Shown: positions 19,147 through 26,633 of the stretch, one piece after another
Layout of the letters: each line of letters begins with the position of its first letter
Numbering within the stretch: the first letter of the stretch is position 1
Assembly (NCBI RefSeq): GCF_019931275.1
Contig: NZ_JAIOTY010000002.1
Span: forward strand, 950,131 to 1,014,130
DNA from: Nitratidesulfovibrio sp. SRB-5
GTDB taxonomy: Bacteria; Desulfobacterota; Desulfovibrionia; Desulfovibrionales; Desulfovibrionaceae
Length of the DNA stretch: 64,000 bases
Direction: 5' to 3'
Notes under the pieces: model-generated
Seen by the model: only the letters and a program-made list of their open reading frames with translations
Database searches by the model: none
Told to the model about the DNA's origin: nothing
Program-made: the position numbers and the translations under genes

Positions 19147-19245
19147 GGGGGAAGGGAGGGAATTTTTCGCTCTGCGGTCGCCATCCGTAATGTTCGCGCT
19201 GCGCGCTCACAAACGGCTGCCGCAAAAGTTCCCTCCCTTCCCCCG
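19147..19245 (-). repeat. Long-hairpin family, copy 2, with about 50 bp in the loop
   Basis: The arms CCGGGGGAAGGGAGGGAA (19147 onward) and TTCCCTCCCTTCCCCCGG (ending 19245) are inverted copies, as in the other members, but about 50 bp separate them instead of 2. The G-rich lead lies on the right (19246-19272), so this copy is on the minus strand, downstream of the DUF456 gene. The enclosed segment carries its own small palindrome (GCGCTGCGCGC). Confidence 0.7.
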
Positions 19246-19292
19246 GACCCCCATCCCCCCCTCAAAACTTTTTAGTTGTTTTGAGGGGACAT

Positions 19293-19802
19293 CTACGCGG
19301 GCCAGACCTGCCCCGCGCCCATGACCGCCACCACGGCCCCTGCGGCGAACTTGAGCGACAGGCCCAGAAACTTGCCGACGAACGCGCCCCACGCGGCCTG
19401 CCGGGCCGCGTCGCGCGGGCGGCCATGGCTCAGTTCCGCAAGGTAGCAGCCGAACCATGCCCCGGCCAGAGCGCCGGGCAGCGCCCCCAGCCCGAACAGG
19501 AAGGGCGCGCCAAGAATGGCCCCGGCGATGGCCCCCAGAATGCCGCCCAGGTTGCCCCGCCCGGTGGAGCCGTACCGCTTGCCGCCCAGCATCTGCACGC
19601 CGAATTCCAGCACTTCGCCCACGGCGGCGGCACCGATGACCGTGGCAAAGAACCACGTGTCCATGCCCGGCGCGGCGGGGGCCAGCAGCTTCCACAGCGC
19701 CAGCACGCCCACGGCCAGCCAGTTGCCCGGCAGCCCGAACACGTTGAGCCCGATCATGCCGAACAGCACGATGATGCACAGGGTGGCGAGAATGTAGTCC
19801 AT
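19293..19802 (-). CDS. DUF456 family membrane protein
   Basis: Small integral membrane protein of 169 residues, start ATG at 19802 (MDYILATLC); the ribosome-binding site is weak. Four to five hydrophobic segments: an N-terminal helix pair ending in the conserved GLPGNWL motif, and later glycine-rich helices (GNLGGILGAIAGAILGAPF, GALPGALAGAWFGCYLAEL) with GxxxG-type packing typical of DUF456. An amphipathic loop with GRPRDAARQAAWGAFVGKFLG follows. The molecular function of the family is unknown to me. It is flanked by hairpin repeats on both sides, so probably monocistronic. Confidence 0.85.
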   Translation of the reverse strand: MDYILATLCIIVLFGMIGLNVFGLPGNWLAVGVLALWKLLAPAAPGMDTWFFATVIGAAAVGEVLEFGVQMLGGKRYGSTGRGNLGGILGAIAGAILGAPFLFGLGALPGALAGAWFGCYLAELSHGRPRDAARQAAWGAFVGKFLGLSLKFAAGAVVAVMGAGQVWPA

Positions 19803-19872
19803 GGTGATTTGGTTGTTAAGGTATGGGATCGGGGCCACCGGCAGGCCATGCTGCCTTGATGGTCTCAATTGA

Positions 19873-19943
19873 AACGTTTTGAAGGAGGGGTGGGGGTGCG
19901 GGGGAGGAGAGGAAACTTTTGGAAAAGTTTCCTCTCCTCCCCC
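19873..19943. terminator. Long-hairpin family, copy 3 (perfect 21-bp stem)
   Basis: A G-rich lead (GAAGGAGGGGTGGGGGTGCG) followed by a perfect 21-bp inverted repeat with a 2-base loop (19900-19920 / 19923-19943). It lies just downstream of the ligase gene (minus strand), whose transcription it probably ends. Confidence 0.8.
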
Positions 19944-19970
19944 GTGTGGATTTCAACAGGATTCCGGATT

Positions 19971-21275
19971 CTACAAGGCGGGGCGTTCGCGCAGGTCCTG
20001 CACGCGCTGGGCCTTGCCTTCGCTTTTGGGCAGGCTGTTGTGCTGGACCAGGTCCACCTTGGGGGTGACCAGGATTTCGTCGTGGATGCGGCGGGTGATG
20101 CGTTCGCGCAGGCCGTGCAGCTTGCGCATGTCTTCCTCGAAGTATTCGTCGCGGATTTCCACCTTCACGCGCAGCACGTCGCGGAAGTCGTCGCGTTCCA
20201 GCACGATAAGGTAGTTCTGGCCCACTTCGGGGAAGCCCATGAGCACCTGTTCCACCTGCATGGGGTAGATGTTCACGCCCTTGACGATGAGCATGTCGTC
20301 GGCGCGGCCCAGGATTCGGTCGAGCCTGCGGTGCACGCGGCCACAGGGGCATTCGCCGGGCAGGAACCGGGTCAGGTCGCGGGTGCGGTAGCGCAGCACG
20401 GGCATGCCCTGACGGCACAGGGTGGTCATGACCAGTTCGCCCACCTCGCCGTCGGGCACGGCTTCGCCGGTGGCGGGGTCGATGATTTCGGCGATGTAGG
20501 CGTCTTCCCAGACGTGCAGGCCGTTCTGGTGCACGCACTCGAAGGCCACGCCGGGGCCGTTCATCTCGGACAGGCCGTAGGAGTTGTAGGCCTTCAGGCC
20601 CAGCATGTCCTCGATGCGGCGGCGGGCTTCCTCGGTGTGGGGCTCGGCGCCGATGAGGGCGATGCGCAGGGGCAGTTCGGCGGGGTCTTCGCCCTCGTCG
20701 CGCAGGGCGGCGCCCAGGTACAGCGCGTACGAAGGGATGATGTGCGCCACGGTGGTCCGGAAGTCGCGCACCAGCTTGACCTGGCGGCGGGTGTTGCCCG
20801 CCCCGGCGGGGATGGTCAGGCAGCCAAGGCGCTCTGCGCCGTAGTGGATGCCGAGGCCGCCGGTGAACAGGCCGTACCCGGCCATGTTCTGGAACACGTC
20901 CTCGCGGCGGATGCCCACCATGTGCATGCAGCGGGCCATCAGGTCCGCCCACGAATTGAGGTCGGACTGGGTGTGGTAGACCACGGTGGGGGTGCCGGTG
21001 GTGCCGCTGGAGACATGCATGCGCACCAGTTCCGACTTGGGCACGCAGATCAGCCCGTCGGGGTACTGGGCGCGCAGGTCGTCCTTGCTGGTGAGCGGGA
21101 TGCGCCGCACGTCGTCCAGCGAACGGATGGAACCGGGGGTGACGCCCGCCTCCTTCAGCCGTTGGCTGTAGAAGGGCGACTTCATGGCCTGCTCCACGGT
21201 GTTGCGCAGGCGGACGATCTGGGCGGCGGTGATGGCCTCGCGGCTCCAGGTTTCGGCGATGTCGAAGAATTCCAT
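19971..21275 (-). CDS. paaK: Phenylacetate-CoA ligase family enzyme (PaaK-like)
   Basis: Adenylate-forming acyl-CoA ligase of 434 residues, the normal length of PaaK. Start ATG at 21275 preceded by GAGGGG. The AMP-binding loop VSSGTTGTPTVV lies near residue 90, NSYGLSEMNGPG is the A5-type motif, and YRTRDLTRFLPGECPCGR followed by GRADDMLIVKGVNIYP leads into the C-terminal lid. Expected reaction: aryl acid + ATP + CoA to aryl-CoA + AMP + PPi. In sulfate reducers such genes often serve anaerobic aromatic amino-acid (indolepyruvate, phenylacetate) metabolism, but no iorAB genes lie beside it here, so the true substrate is open. Hairpins on the downstream side. Confidence 0.9.
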   Translation of the reverse strand: MEFFDIAETWSREAITAAQIVRLRNTVEQAMKSPFYSQRLKEAGVTPGSIRSLDDVRRIPLTSKDDLRAQYPDGLICVPKSELVRMHVSSGTTGTPTVVYHTQSDLNSWADLMARCMHMVGIRREDVFQNMAGYGLFTGGLGIHYGAERLGCLTIPAGAGNTRRQVKLVRDFRTTVAHIIPSYALYLGAALRDEGEDPAELPLRIALIGAEPHTEEARRRIEDMLGLKAYNSYGLSEMNGPGVAFECVHQNGLHVWEDAYIAEIIDPATGEAVPDGEVGELVMTTLCRQGMPVLRYRTRDLTRFLPGECPCGRVHRRLDRILGRADDMLIVKGVNIYPMQVEQVLMGFPEVGQNYLIVLERDDFRDVLRVKVEIRDEYFEEDMRKLHGLRERITRRIHDEILVTPKVDLVQHNSLPKSEGKAQRVQDLRERPAL

Positions 21276-21499
21276 GGCACCCCTCTTTATGGTTGCCCGC
21301 GTGGCGGGCCGTGTTGGCCGAAAAAAACGTGTGCCTGGCTGGCGTTGTGGTCAGCAGGTGGTGGAAGTGCCCACCTGTCGCGAACCGGGCAAGGCCGCCG
21401 CATGGGGGCTGAACCCAGCCACGCGGTCGGGCAGCCTGCCGCCGGGGCGGCCTGCCCTGTCGCACGGGCGGACAGGGCCTGCTAGGGCCAGTTAAGGCC

Positions 21500-21529
21500 T
21501 GTTAGGCCCTGTTAGGCCCTGTTAGGCCC
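21500..21529. repeat. 10-bp tandem repeat overlapping the DUF1786 stop codon
   Basis: TGTTAGGCCC is present three times in a row, with a degraded copy on the left. Each unit contains TTA, which is a TAA stop on the minus strand, so the DUF1786 reading frame ends inside the array. Confidence 0.85.
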
Positions 21530-22670
21530 TGACGCGCAGATCCAGCCCGTGCAACAACCCGTGGCAGCCCGCCAGCATCATGTCGCCATGCGGGGCGATG
21601 AACTGGCCGTGCCCGCGCAGCATCTCGCGGCGCGGCCCCAGCACGAAGGCGGGGCGAAAGCCTTCCGTCTCCGGCGGGATGTCCGGGGCAAAGGCGCTGC
21701 CGTGGCCCCCGGCGGCCCGCACCTGCTCGTCGGGCAGCCAGCACAGGCGGAATTCGTTCAGGTCGTGCAGCAGGCTTTCGGTGGTCAGCATGCCGGTGTG
21801 GTGCTCGTACACGCCCCACACCCGCTGGCGGAACACCAGAAAGGCGATGGTGTGGCTGTTGCCCGCGTTGACCACCAGCACCCCTTCGCGGGCGCTGCGG
21901 GCCTGCACTTCGGGCAGGGCCAGCGCGCCCAGCACGGCGGCCGCGCCGGTATCGGCCACGGGGCCGCCGCCGATGGCGCGCTGCAAGGTGGCCAGGCGGG
22001 TGAACTGGGCGGGCGGTACGTCGTAGATCAGGCTGGCCGGGTTGGCGCCTGCTTGGCCGTCACCGGACTGGCCGTCCGAGGAATTGTTGAGAAAATCGCG
22101 CCACAGTTCGAAGCGGCCCACGGTGTTGGACCCCTGCGGGTGATGCCCGTGGTCCTGCGCGGCGGCCACCACCAGATGCGGCTGCGGCAGGCCGCAGGTA
22201 TCCAGCAGGGCGCGCCAGAAGCCGGGCTCGTAGTCGGCCAGACGCACCGGGGCATGCCCGGCGGGGCAGGATTCGGCGATGTCCACGCCAAGGGCGCGCA
22301 CCCGGTCCGGGTTGTCGTGCAGGGCCAGGGCCGCCTGCGGGTGGGCGGCCATGCGCAGCCCGGCGGCCACGTGGGCCTTCACCGCGCCGAAGAACCCGCC
22401 GCCCATGTTCTCGCCGTGCAGCCAGATGTGGCGGCCCTCGGCGGTGAGTTCGGCGATGCGTCTGGCCACCCGCCGGGCGGGCGTGGGCAGCACGAAGCGC
22501 GGCCAGTTTTCCGGATTCAGGCCCGGCATGGTCAGCAACACGTCCTGCGTGCCGCTGCCGATGTCCAGGCACAGGATGCTGCCGGGCGCAGGGGCTGCGC
22601 CCGTGGCGGCTTGCGTGGATGCGGACGTGTTCCGGGCCTGCTGGGCGGGGTGAAAGTTGGGTATGTTCAT
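21522..22670 (-). CDS. DUF1786 (COG4012) family protein, ASKHA-like
   Basis: About 382 residues from an ATG at 22670 (MNIPNFHPAQQARN); a longer reading exists, but the motif-bearing part begins after this start. ILCLDIGSGTQDVLL looks like a phosphate-1 loop of the actin/sugar-kinase fold, and VLVVNAGNSHTIAFLV a second one. His-rich motifs (AAAQDHGHHP, WLHGENMGGGFFGAVKAH) are typical of this family, which is sometimes annotated as related to pyruvate formate-lyase activating enzyme without direct evidence. The function is unknown to me. Single gene; the tRNA-Leu gene is divergent from it. Confidence 0.8.
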   Translation of the reverse strand: MNIPNFHPAQQARNTSASTQAATGAAPAPGSILCLDIGSGTQDVLLTMPGLNPENWPRFVLPTPARRVARRIAELTAEGRHIWLHGENMGGGFFGAVKAHVAAGLRMAAHPQAALALHDNPDRVRALGVDIAESCPAGHAPVRLADYEPGFWRALLDTCGLPQPHLVVAAAQDHGHHPQGSNTVGRFELWRDFLNNSSDGQSGDGQAGANPASLIYDVPPAQFTRLATLQRAIGGGPVADTGAAAVLGALALPEVQARSAREGVLVVNAGNSHTIAFLVFRQRVWGVYEHHTGMLTTESLLHDLNEFRLCWLPDEQVRAAGGHGSAFAPDIPPETEGFRPAFVLGPRREMLRGHGQFIAPHGDMMLAGCHGLLHGLDLRVRA

Positions 22671-22974
22671 GCTTGGGTGAGGTTCGTGTGGATTCGGGGT
22701 GGCTGCGGCAACGCAGGCCGTGCCGTGGCATGGCGACCCGTGCGGGTTGCCGGAAAGGGCCGCTGCGGCGGCGGATGAAGGCAGAGTGCGACAGTACATG
22801 CAAACCCGCAACCACCGCAAGCCGCCGAGGGCGCGGCGGAATGCGCGCGGCGGCGTGCCATGAGGGGAGGGCCGTTTGGCCGTTTTCCGCCGCGCGCGGA
22901 GAAGGCGGCGGAAACCCGCGCCGAGGGTTTGCCGCGCATCGGCATCGATGGTGCGGAAAAACGCCAGAAAGTGC
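22671..22974. other. Intergenic region upstream of DUF1786
   Basis: About 300 bp of GC-rich sequence between the DUF1786 start and the tRNA promoter. Apart from short direct repeats I see no gene, hairpin or clear promoter here. Confidence 0.4.
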
Positions 22975-23004
22975 TTGCCAATCCGGGGCATCCAGCGCTA
23001 TACG
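22975..23004 (+). promoter_or_regulatory. Promoter of tRNA-Leu
   Basis: TTGCCA (22975-22980), an 18-bp spacer and TATACG (22999-23004), placing the start point near 23011, a few bases before the mature tRNA 5' end. Confidence 0.55.
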
Positions 23005-23016
23005 GTCGTTCCCCGT

Positions 23017-23103
23017 GCCGAGGTGGTGGAATTGGTAGACACGCTATCTTGAGGGGGTAGTGGGAGAAATCCTGTAAGGGTTCGAGTCCCTTCCTCGGCA
23101 CCA
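23017..23103 (+). tRNA. tRNA-Leu (anticodon GAG), CCA encoded
   Basis: Class II tRNA with a 7-bp acceptor stem GCCGAGG/CCTCGGC, discriminator A and encoded CCA. The anticodon stem CTATC/GGTAG closes the loop TTGAGGG, giving anticodon GAG (codons CUU and CUC). A long variable arm (TGGGAGAAATCCTGTA) and GGTTCGAGTCC T-arm are present, as expected for leucine. Confidence 0.97.
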
Positions 23104-23111
23104 TATTTCGA

Positions 23112-23141
23112 AGAGGCCGCAGCGGTAACGCTGCGGCCTCT
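23112..23141 (+). terminator. Rho-independent terminator of tRNA-Leu
   Basis: Perfect 13-bp stem AGAGGCCGCAGCG/CGCTGCGGCCTCT with loop GTAA, followed by TTCTTTG. Confidence 0.9.
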
Positions 23142-23259
23142 TTCTTTGCGCCCTCCGCGCGGCAAGGGTGTGGGAAAATAGGAACAAGCAGGCATCGATG
23201 CTTTGTGGGATTAGCCATTTAAATCATGATGTTGAGTGCAAGGCGCTATAAGCCGTATC

Positions 23260-23301
23260 AGTAATAATTACTATTGCTAAAATAATGATTTTCGATATAG
23301 T
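23260..23301 (+). promoter_or_regulatory. Peroxidase promoter with overlapping PerR/Fur-like palindrome
   Basis: TTGCTA (23274-23279), 16-bp spacer and TATAGT (23296-23301) form a sigma70-type promoter in an AT-rich patch. AGTAATAATTACT (23260-23272), a perfect inverted repeat around one A, ends next to the -35 box. Its AT-rich form is that of PerR/Fur-family operators, which would suit a peroxidase gene, but the regulator is inferred. Confidence 0.5.
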
Positions 23302-23303
23302 CC

Positions 23304-23425
23304 CCCCAGCGATTGGGGTCATCAAATGATCCAGGGTGTTATCGAACCCTGCGACCTTGCGGCACAGGCCTGGAAGATGGCGACGCTCGTGAGGTTTCGC
23401 ACAGACCGTGGGCATGCGGATGCCC
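23304..23425 (+). promoter_or_regulatory. Structured leader of the cytochrome c peroxidase mRNA
   Basis: About 130 bases of leader contain consecutive hairpins: CCCCA/TGGGG (23304-23318 region), TCAT/ATGA, and CAGGGT/ACCCTG around GTTATCGA (about 23332-23353), plus possible pairing CCAGG/CCTGG across them. It matches no riboswitch class I recognise. Confidence 0.4.
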
Positions 23426-23438
23426 GCGACAGGAGGCG

Positions 23439-24911
23439 ATGATGCGAAAGGGAACAGCACGGATGTTGGCGGGTTGGGCCATTGCGGCGGCCATGGGGTT
23501 TGTCGCGCCCGCCCTGTGCGCAGTGCCCGGCGCGCACGCGGCAGCCGCCGAAAAGGGAGCGGAGGCCCGGCAGCCGGTGAAGGGCGTGCCGCAGATGGCC
23601 AAGTTCAAGCAGGTGTCCGAAGTGGTGCGCGACAAGTGCATGGCCTGTCACAGCCGCGACTACGATCTGCCGTTCTACGCCAGGGTGCCCGGCATCAAGC
23701 AGATGATCGAGAAGGATTTTCGCGACGGCCTGCGCGCCATGGACCTGAACGTGGAACTGGTTGACGCGGCCCCGGGCTCTGCCCAGGGGAATGGCCAAGG
23801 CTCTGGTACTGGCGCACCCGTGGGCGAGGCCACCATCGCCAAGATGGAATGGGTGGTGCTGAACGAGACCATGCCCCCCGCCAAGTTCACGGCGGTGCAT
23901 TGGGGCAGCCGCCTGACCGCGGAAGACCGCAAGGCCATACTGGAGTGGGTGGCGGCCACGCGCGCGGCCCATTACGCCACCGACGCCGCGCCCAACCGCG
24001 CCAACGAGCCGTTGCAGCCCCTGCCCGCGTCGCTGCCCACCGATGTCCGCAAGGTGGCCCTGGGCGAACGGCTGTTCAACGACAAACGCCTGTCTGCGGA
24101 CAACACCCTGGCCTGTTCCGGCTGCCACGCAGAGGACAAGGCGGGCACCGACAACCGCCGCTTCGCGGAAGGCATCCGCAAGCAGTTCGGCGACATCAAC
24201 GCCCCCACCACCTTCAACGCCGTGTTCAACACCCGCCAGTTCTGGAATGGCCGCGCGGCCGACTTGCAGGAACAGGCGGGCGGCCCGCCGCTGAACCCCA
24301 TCGAGATGGGTTCCAGGGACTGGCAGGAGATCATCGCCAAGCTGGCCGCCGACGCACCGCTGACGGCGGAGTACGCGGCCCTGTACCCCGGCGGCTGGAG
24401 CGCGGCGGGCATCACCGACGCCATCGCCGAGTACGAAAAGACCCTGATCACCCCCGACAGCCGTTTCGACAAGTGGCTGAAGGGTGACGACAAGGTCTTG
24501 ACCCAGGCGGAACTGGACGGTTACCAGCGCTTCAAGGCGTACCGTTGCTCCAGCTGCCACGTGGGCAAGGCCGTGGGCGGCCAGTCGTTCGAATACATGG
24601 ACCTGAAGGCCGACTACTTCAAGGACCGGGGCAACCCGCTGGGCTCCGACGCGGGCATGAAGGACTTCACCAAGAAGCCCGAGGACCTGCATCGCTTCAA
24701 GGTGCCCAACCTGCGCAACATCGAACTGACCGCGCCCTACATGCATGACGGCACCGTGACCACCCTGGACGACGCCGTGCGCATCATGGGCACCTACCTG
24801 TCCGGCATGCCCATTCCCGAAGGCGACCGCGCGCTCATCGTGTCCTTCCTGCGCACGCTGACCGGCGAATACAAGGGCAAGCCGCTGACCGGCGTTGCCG
24901 TGGCGAAGTAG
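23439..24911 (+). CDS. Tri-haem cytochrome c peroxidase (N-terminal haem domain plus CcpA/MauG core)
   Basis: Periplasmic enzyme of 490 residues that would reduce hydrogen peroxide to water with c-type cytochrome electrons. The ATG at 23439 follows AGGAGG by 2 bp; a second in-frame ATG directly follows it and has better spacing. A signal peptide ends near AHAAAA (about residue 36). Three haem-binding CxxCH motifs: CMACH 67-71 in an extra N-terminal domain, CSGCH 226-230 and CSSCH 370-374 in the two domains of the di-haem peroxidase. The N-terminal haem resembles the quinol-peroxidase arrangement of E. coli YhjA, but no N-terminal anchor beyond the signal is obvious. A short Gly/Gln linker (about 111-121) joins the domains. 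Monocistronic with its own promoter and terminator. Probable role: oxygen/peroxide defence in an anaerobe. Confidence 0.9.
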   Translation: MMRKGTARMLAGWAIAAAMGFVAPALCAVPGAHAAAAEKGAEARQPVKGVPQMAKFKQVSEVVRDKCMACHSRDYDLPFYARVPGIKQMIEKDFRDGLRAMDLNVELVDAAPGSAQGNGQGSGTGAPVGEATIAKMEWVVLNETMPPAKFTAVHWGSRLTAEDRKAILEWVAATRAAHYATDAAPNRANEPLQPLPASLPTDVRKVALGERLFNDKRLSADNTLACSGCHAEDKAGTDNRRFAEGIRKQFGDINAPTTFNAVFNTRQFWNGRAADLQEQAGGPPLNPIEMGSRDWQEIIAKLAADAPLTAEYAALYPGGWSAAGITDAIAEYEKTLITPDSRFDKWLKGDDKVLTQAELDGYQRFKAYRCSSCHVGKAVGGQSFEYMDLKADYFKDRGNPLGSDAGMKDFTKKPEDLHRFKVPNLRNIELTAPYMHDGTVTTLDDAVRIMGTYLSGMPIPEGDRALIVSFLRTLTGEYKGKPLTGVAVAK

Positions 24912-24986
24912 CGGCTGGCGGCGCGGCCGCACGCGACGCGGTGGCCGCATTCGACCGGCAACGATACTGCGATACATGACGCCCAA

Positions 24987-25014
24987 GGGCGGAGCGGGAT
25001 TTCCCGTTCCGCCC
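24987..25014 (+). terminator. Terminator of the peroxidase gene
   Basis: Stem GGGCGGAGCGGGA/TCCCGTTCCGCCC (one wobble pair), followed by TGTTCG; 75 bp downstream of the stop codon and between convergent genes, so it may serve both. Confidence 0.65.
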
Positions 25015-25048
25015 TGTTCGTTGGTGCGGGGCAGGGCAGACGAGGCAG

Positions 25049-25972
25049 TCAGGGCCGGAACAGGTCGCGCAGAATCCCGGCGAAAAAGGCGGCAGCGGCG
25101 GGCACCTGCCGCCGGGCGGGCAGGGCCAGCAGCACCGGGACGGACAGGGTGGTGTGCATTCCTGGGGCATCCGTTCGGGAAGATTCCACGAGGGCGGTGG
25201 CGTCCAGCGCGCGCAATTCGCCCCGGTCCACCTCGTCGCGCACGGCGCACAGCGGCACCACGGCCACGCCCAGCCCCGCCGCCACGCACCGCTTGACGAT
25301 GACGATGCTGGAGCATTCCAGCACGGACCCGGGCTGCACGTGGGCGGCGGCCAGGGTCTGTTCGATGGCGGGGCGCAGGCTCCACACGTGTCGGGTGAGC
25401 ACCAGCGGCTGGCCCGCAAGGTCTGCCGGGGTTACCCGGCCATGTCCGGCCAGCGGCGATCCGGGCGCGGCGATGCACGCCAGCGGTTCATGGCGCAGGG
25501 TTTCCATGTCCACGCCATCGGCGGCAAAGGGGCGCCCCAGCAGCAGTGCCAGGTCCACCTCGCCGTGGCGCAGGTCCGCCGCAAGGCCGTGGCGCGAGGC
25601 CGTGGCCACGTGCACCCGCGTTGCGGGAAAGCGCGCGCGGAAGCGGCGCAGCGCCTCCGGCAGGCAGAGCATGCCGAGGCTTTGCGACATGCGCACGGAA
25701 AGCTCGCCGGAATCGGCATCGTGGGTGACGGCGCGGCGGGCGTCGTCGGCCATTTCGGCAATGCGCCGTGCGCGGGGCAGCAGCCGCCGTCCGTGGTCGG
25801 TGAGCAGCACGCGGCGGCCCGTCCGCTCGAACAGCGGGGCGCCCAGATCCTCTTCCAGTGCGCGGATCTGCGCGGTGACGGTGGAGGGGGCGTAGTGCAA
25901 CGACTCTGCCGCCTTGCGGAACGAAAGCCCGGCGGCCACGGCCAGAAAGGTCTTCAGGTGGCGGATGTCCAT
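25049..25972 (-). CDS. LysR-family transcriptional regulator
   Basis: 307 residues from an ATG at 25972, with CCGGAG 7 bp upstream. The N-terminal winged helix-turn-helix is typical (MDIRHLKTFLAVAAGLSFRKAAESL, then YAPSTVTAQIRALEEDLGAPLFER), followed by the linker helix and a periplasmic-binding-protein-like effector domain (about 90-300). It is divergent from the AhpD-like/TauE-like pair, the usual layout for a LysR regulator and its target. Inducer unknown; by context it may be the substrate handled by that pair. Confidence 0.93.
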   Translation of the reverse strand: MDIRHLKTFLAVAAGLSFRKAAESLHYAPSTVTAQIRALEEDLGAPLFERTGRRVLLTDHGRRLLPRARRIAEMADDARRAVTHDADSGELSVRMSQSLGMLCLPEALRRFRARFPATRVHVATASRHGLAADLRHGEVDLALLLGRPFAADGVDMETLRHEPLACIAAPGSPLAGHGRVTPADLAGQPLVLTRHVWSLRPAIEQTLAAAHVQPGSVLECSSIVIVKRCVAAGLGVAVVPLCAVRDEVDRGELRALDATALVESSRTDAPGMHTTLSVPVLLALPARRQVPAAAAFFAGILRDLFRP

Positions 25973-26040
25973 GTGATGCTCCGGGGGCTCCAGGCGTTGT
26001 TCCCGTGGCTGAGGCCGCGCGATGTGGCGCGGCAGTATTG

Positions 26041-26156
26041 TTCGAAATTCATGAATCAGGTCTTCATGACGATTCGTTTGTTGCGAAGCGTGCCATGCGG
26101 TACCTTGGCAGACAAGGAAATACCCGCATCGTGCAATGATTCGTGAAACGTGAATC
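26041..26156. promoter_or_regulatory. Candidate LysR operator region
   Basis: Between the divergent genes lie ATTCATGAAT (26047-26056, perfect palindrome), TTCG-N7-CGAA (26073-26087, containing a T-N11-A core as LysR sites do) and GATTC-N9-GAATC (26138-26156). The last is just before the AhpD-like start codon. Which of these is bound cannot be decided from sequence. Confidence 0.35.
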
Positions 26157-26168
26157 GAGGAGCCCGCC

Positions 26169-26633
26169 ATGAACGACCAACTGCGCGCGCTGACCGTACA
26201 GCGCAAGCGCGCCCATTCCCGGCTTGCGGCAACGGGCGCCCCCGTGTACGCCGCCTTTCTGGACATGGAGCGGGCCGCCTACGCGGACGGCGCGCTGCCG
26301 AAACGCCACAAGGAACTGATTGCCGTGGGAATTTCCGTGGTTCTGGATTGCCGTTCGTGCATGCAGTGGCACATCGAGCAGGCGGCTGCCGCAGGGGCCG
26401 GCCCCGCCGAGGTGCTGGAAGCGGTGGAGGTGGGCATCGAGATGGGCGGCGGACCGGCCACCGTGTCTGCCCGCTTTGCGCTGGAGGTCATGGACGAGGT
26501 TTTCGGGGCGCGGTGGCCGGACGACGTGAAGGCGGGCATCGCCGCGCGCCGGGGCGTCGCCAAGGCGAACGCATTCGATGCCGCGGTCATGGGCGCCGGG
26601 CAATCCGAAGCCGGTGGCGAGGGTGCGGCATGA
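26169..26633 (+). CDS. Carboxymuconolactone decarboxylase/AhpD-like protein
   Basis: 154 residues, ATG at 26169 after GAGG. It carries the CMD-family core with the redox motif CRSCMQWH (Cys-x-x-Cys then His four residues on), the AhpD-type proton-relay/thiol site, following HKELIAVGISVVLDC, and a second helix LEAVEVGIEMGGGPA. Such proteins act as thiol-dependent peroxidase partners or decarboxylases; the exact activity is not predictable. Its stop overlaps the next start (ATGA), so it is translationally coupled to the TauE-like transporter. Confidence 0.85.
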   Translation: MNDQLRALTVQRKRAHSRLAATGAPVYAAFLDMERAAYADGALPKRHKELIAVGISVVLDCRSCMQWHIEQAAAAGAGPAEVLEAVEVGIEMGGGPATVSARFALEVMDEVFGARWPDDVKAGIAARRGVAKANAFDAAVMGAGQSEAGGEGAA

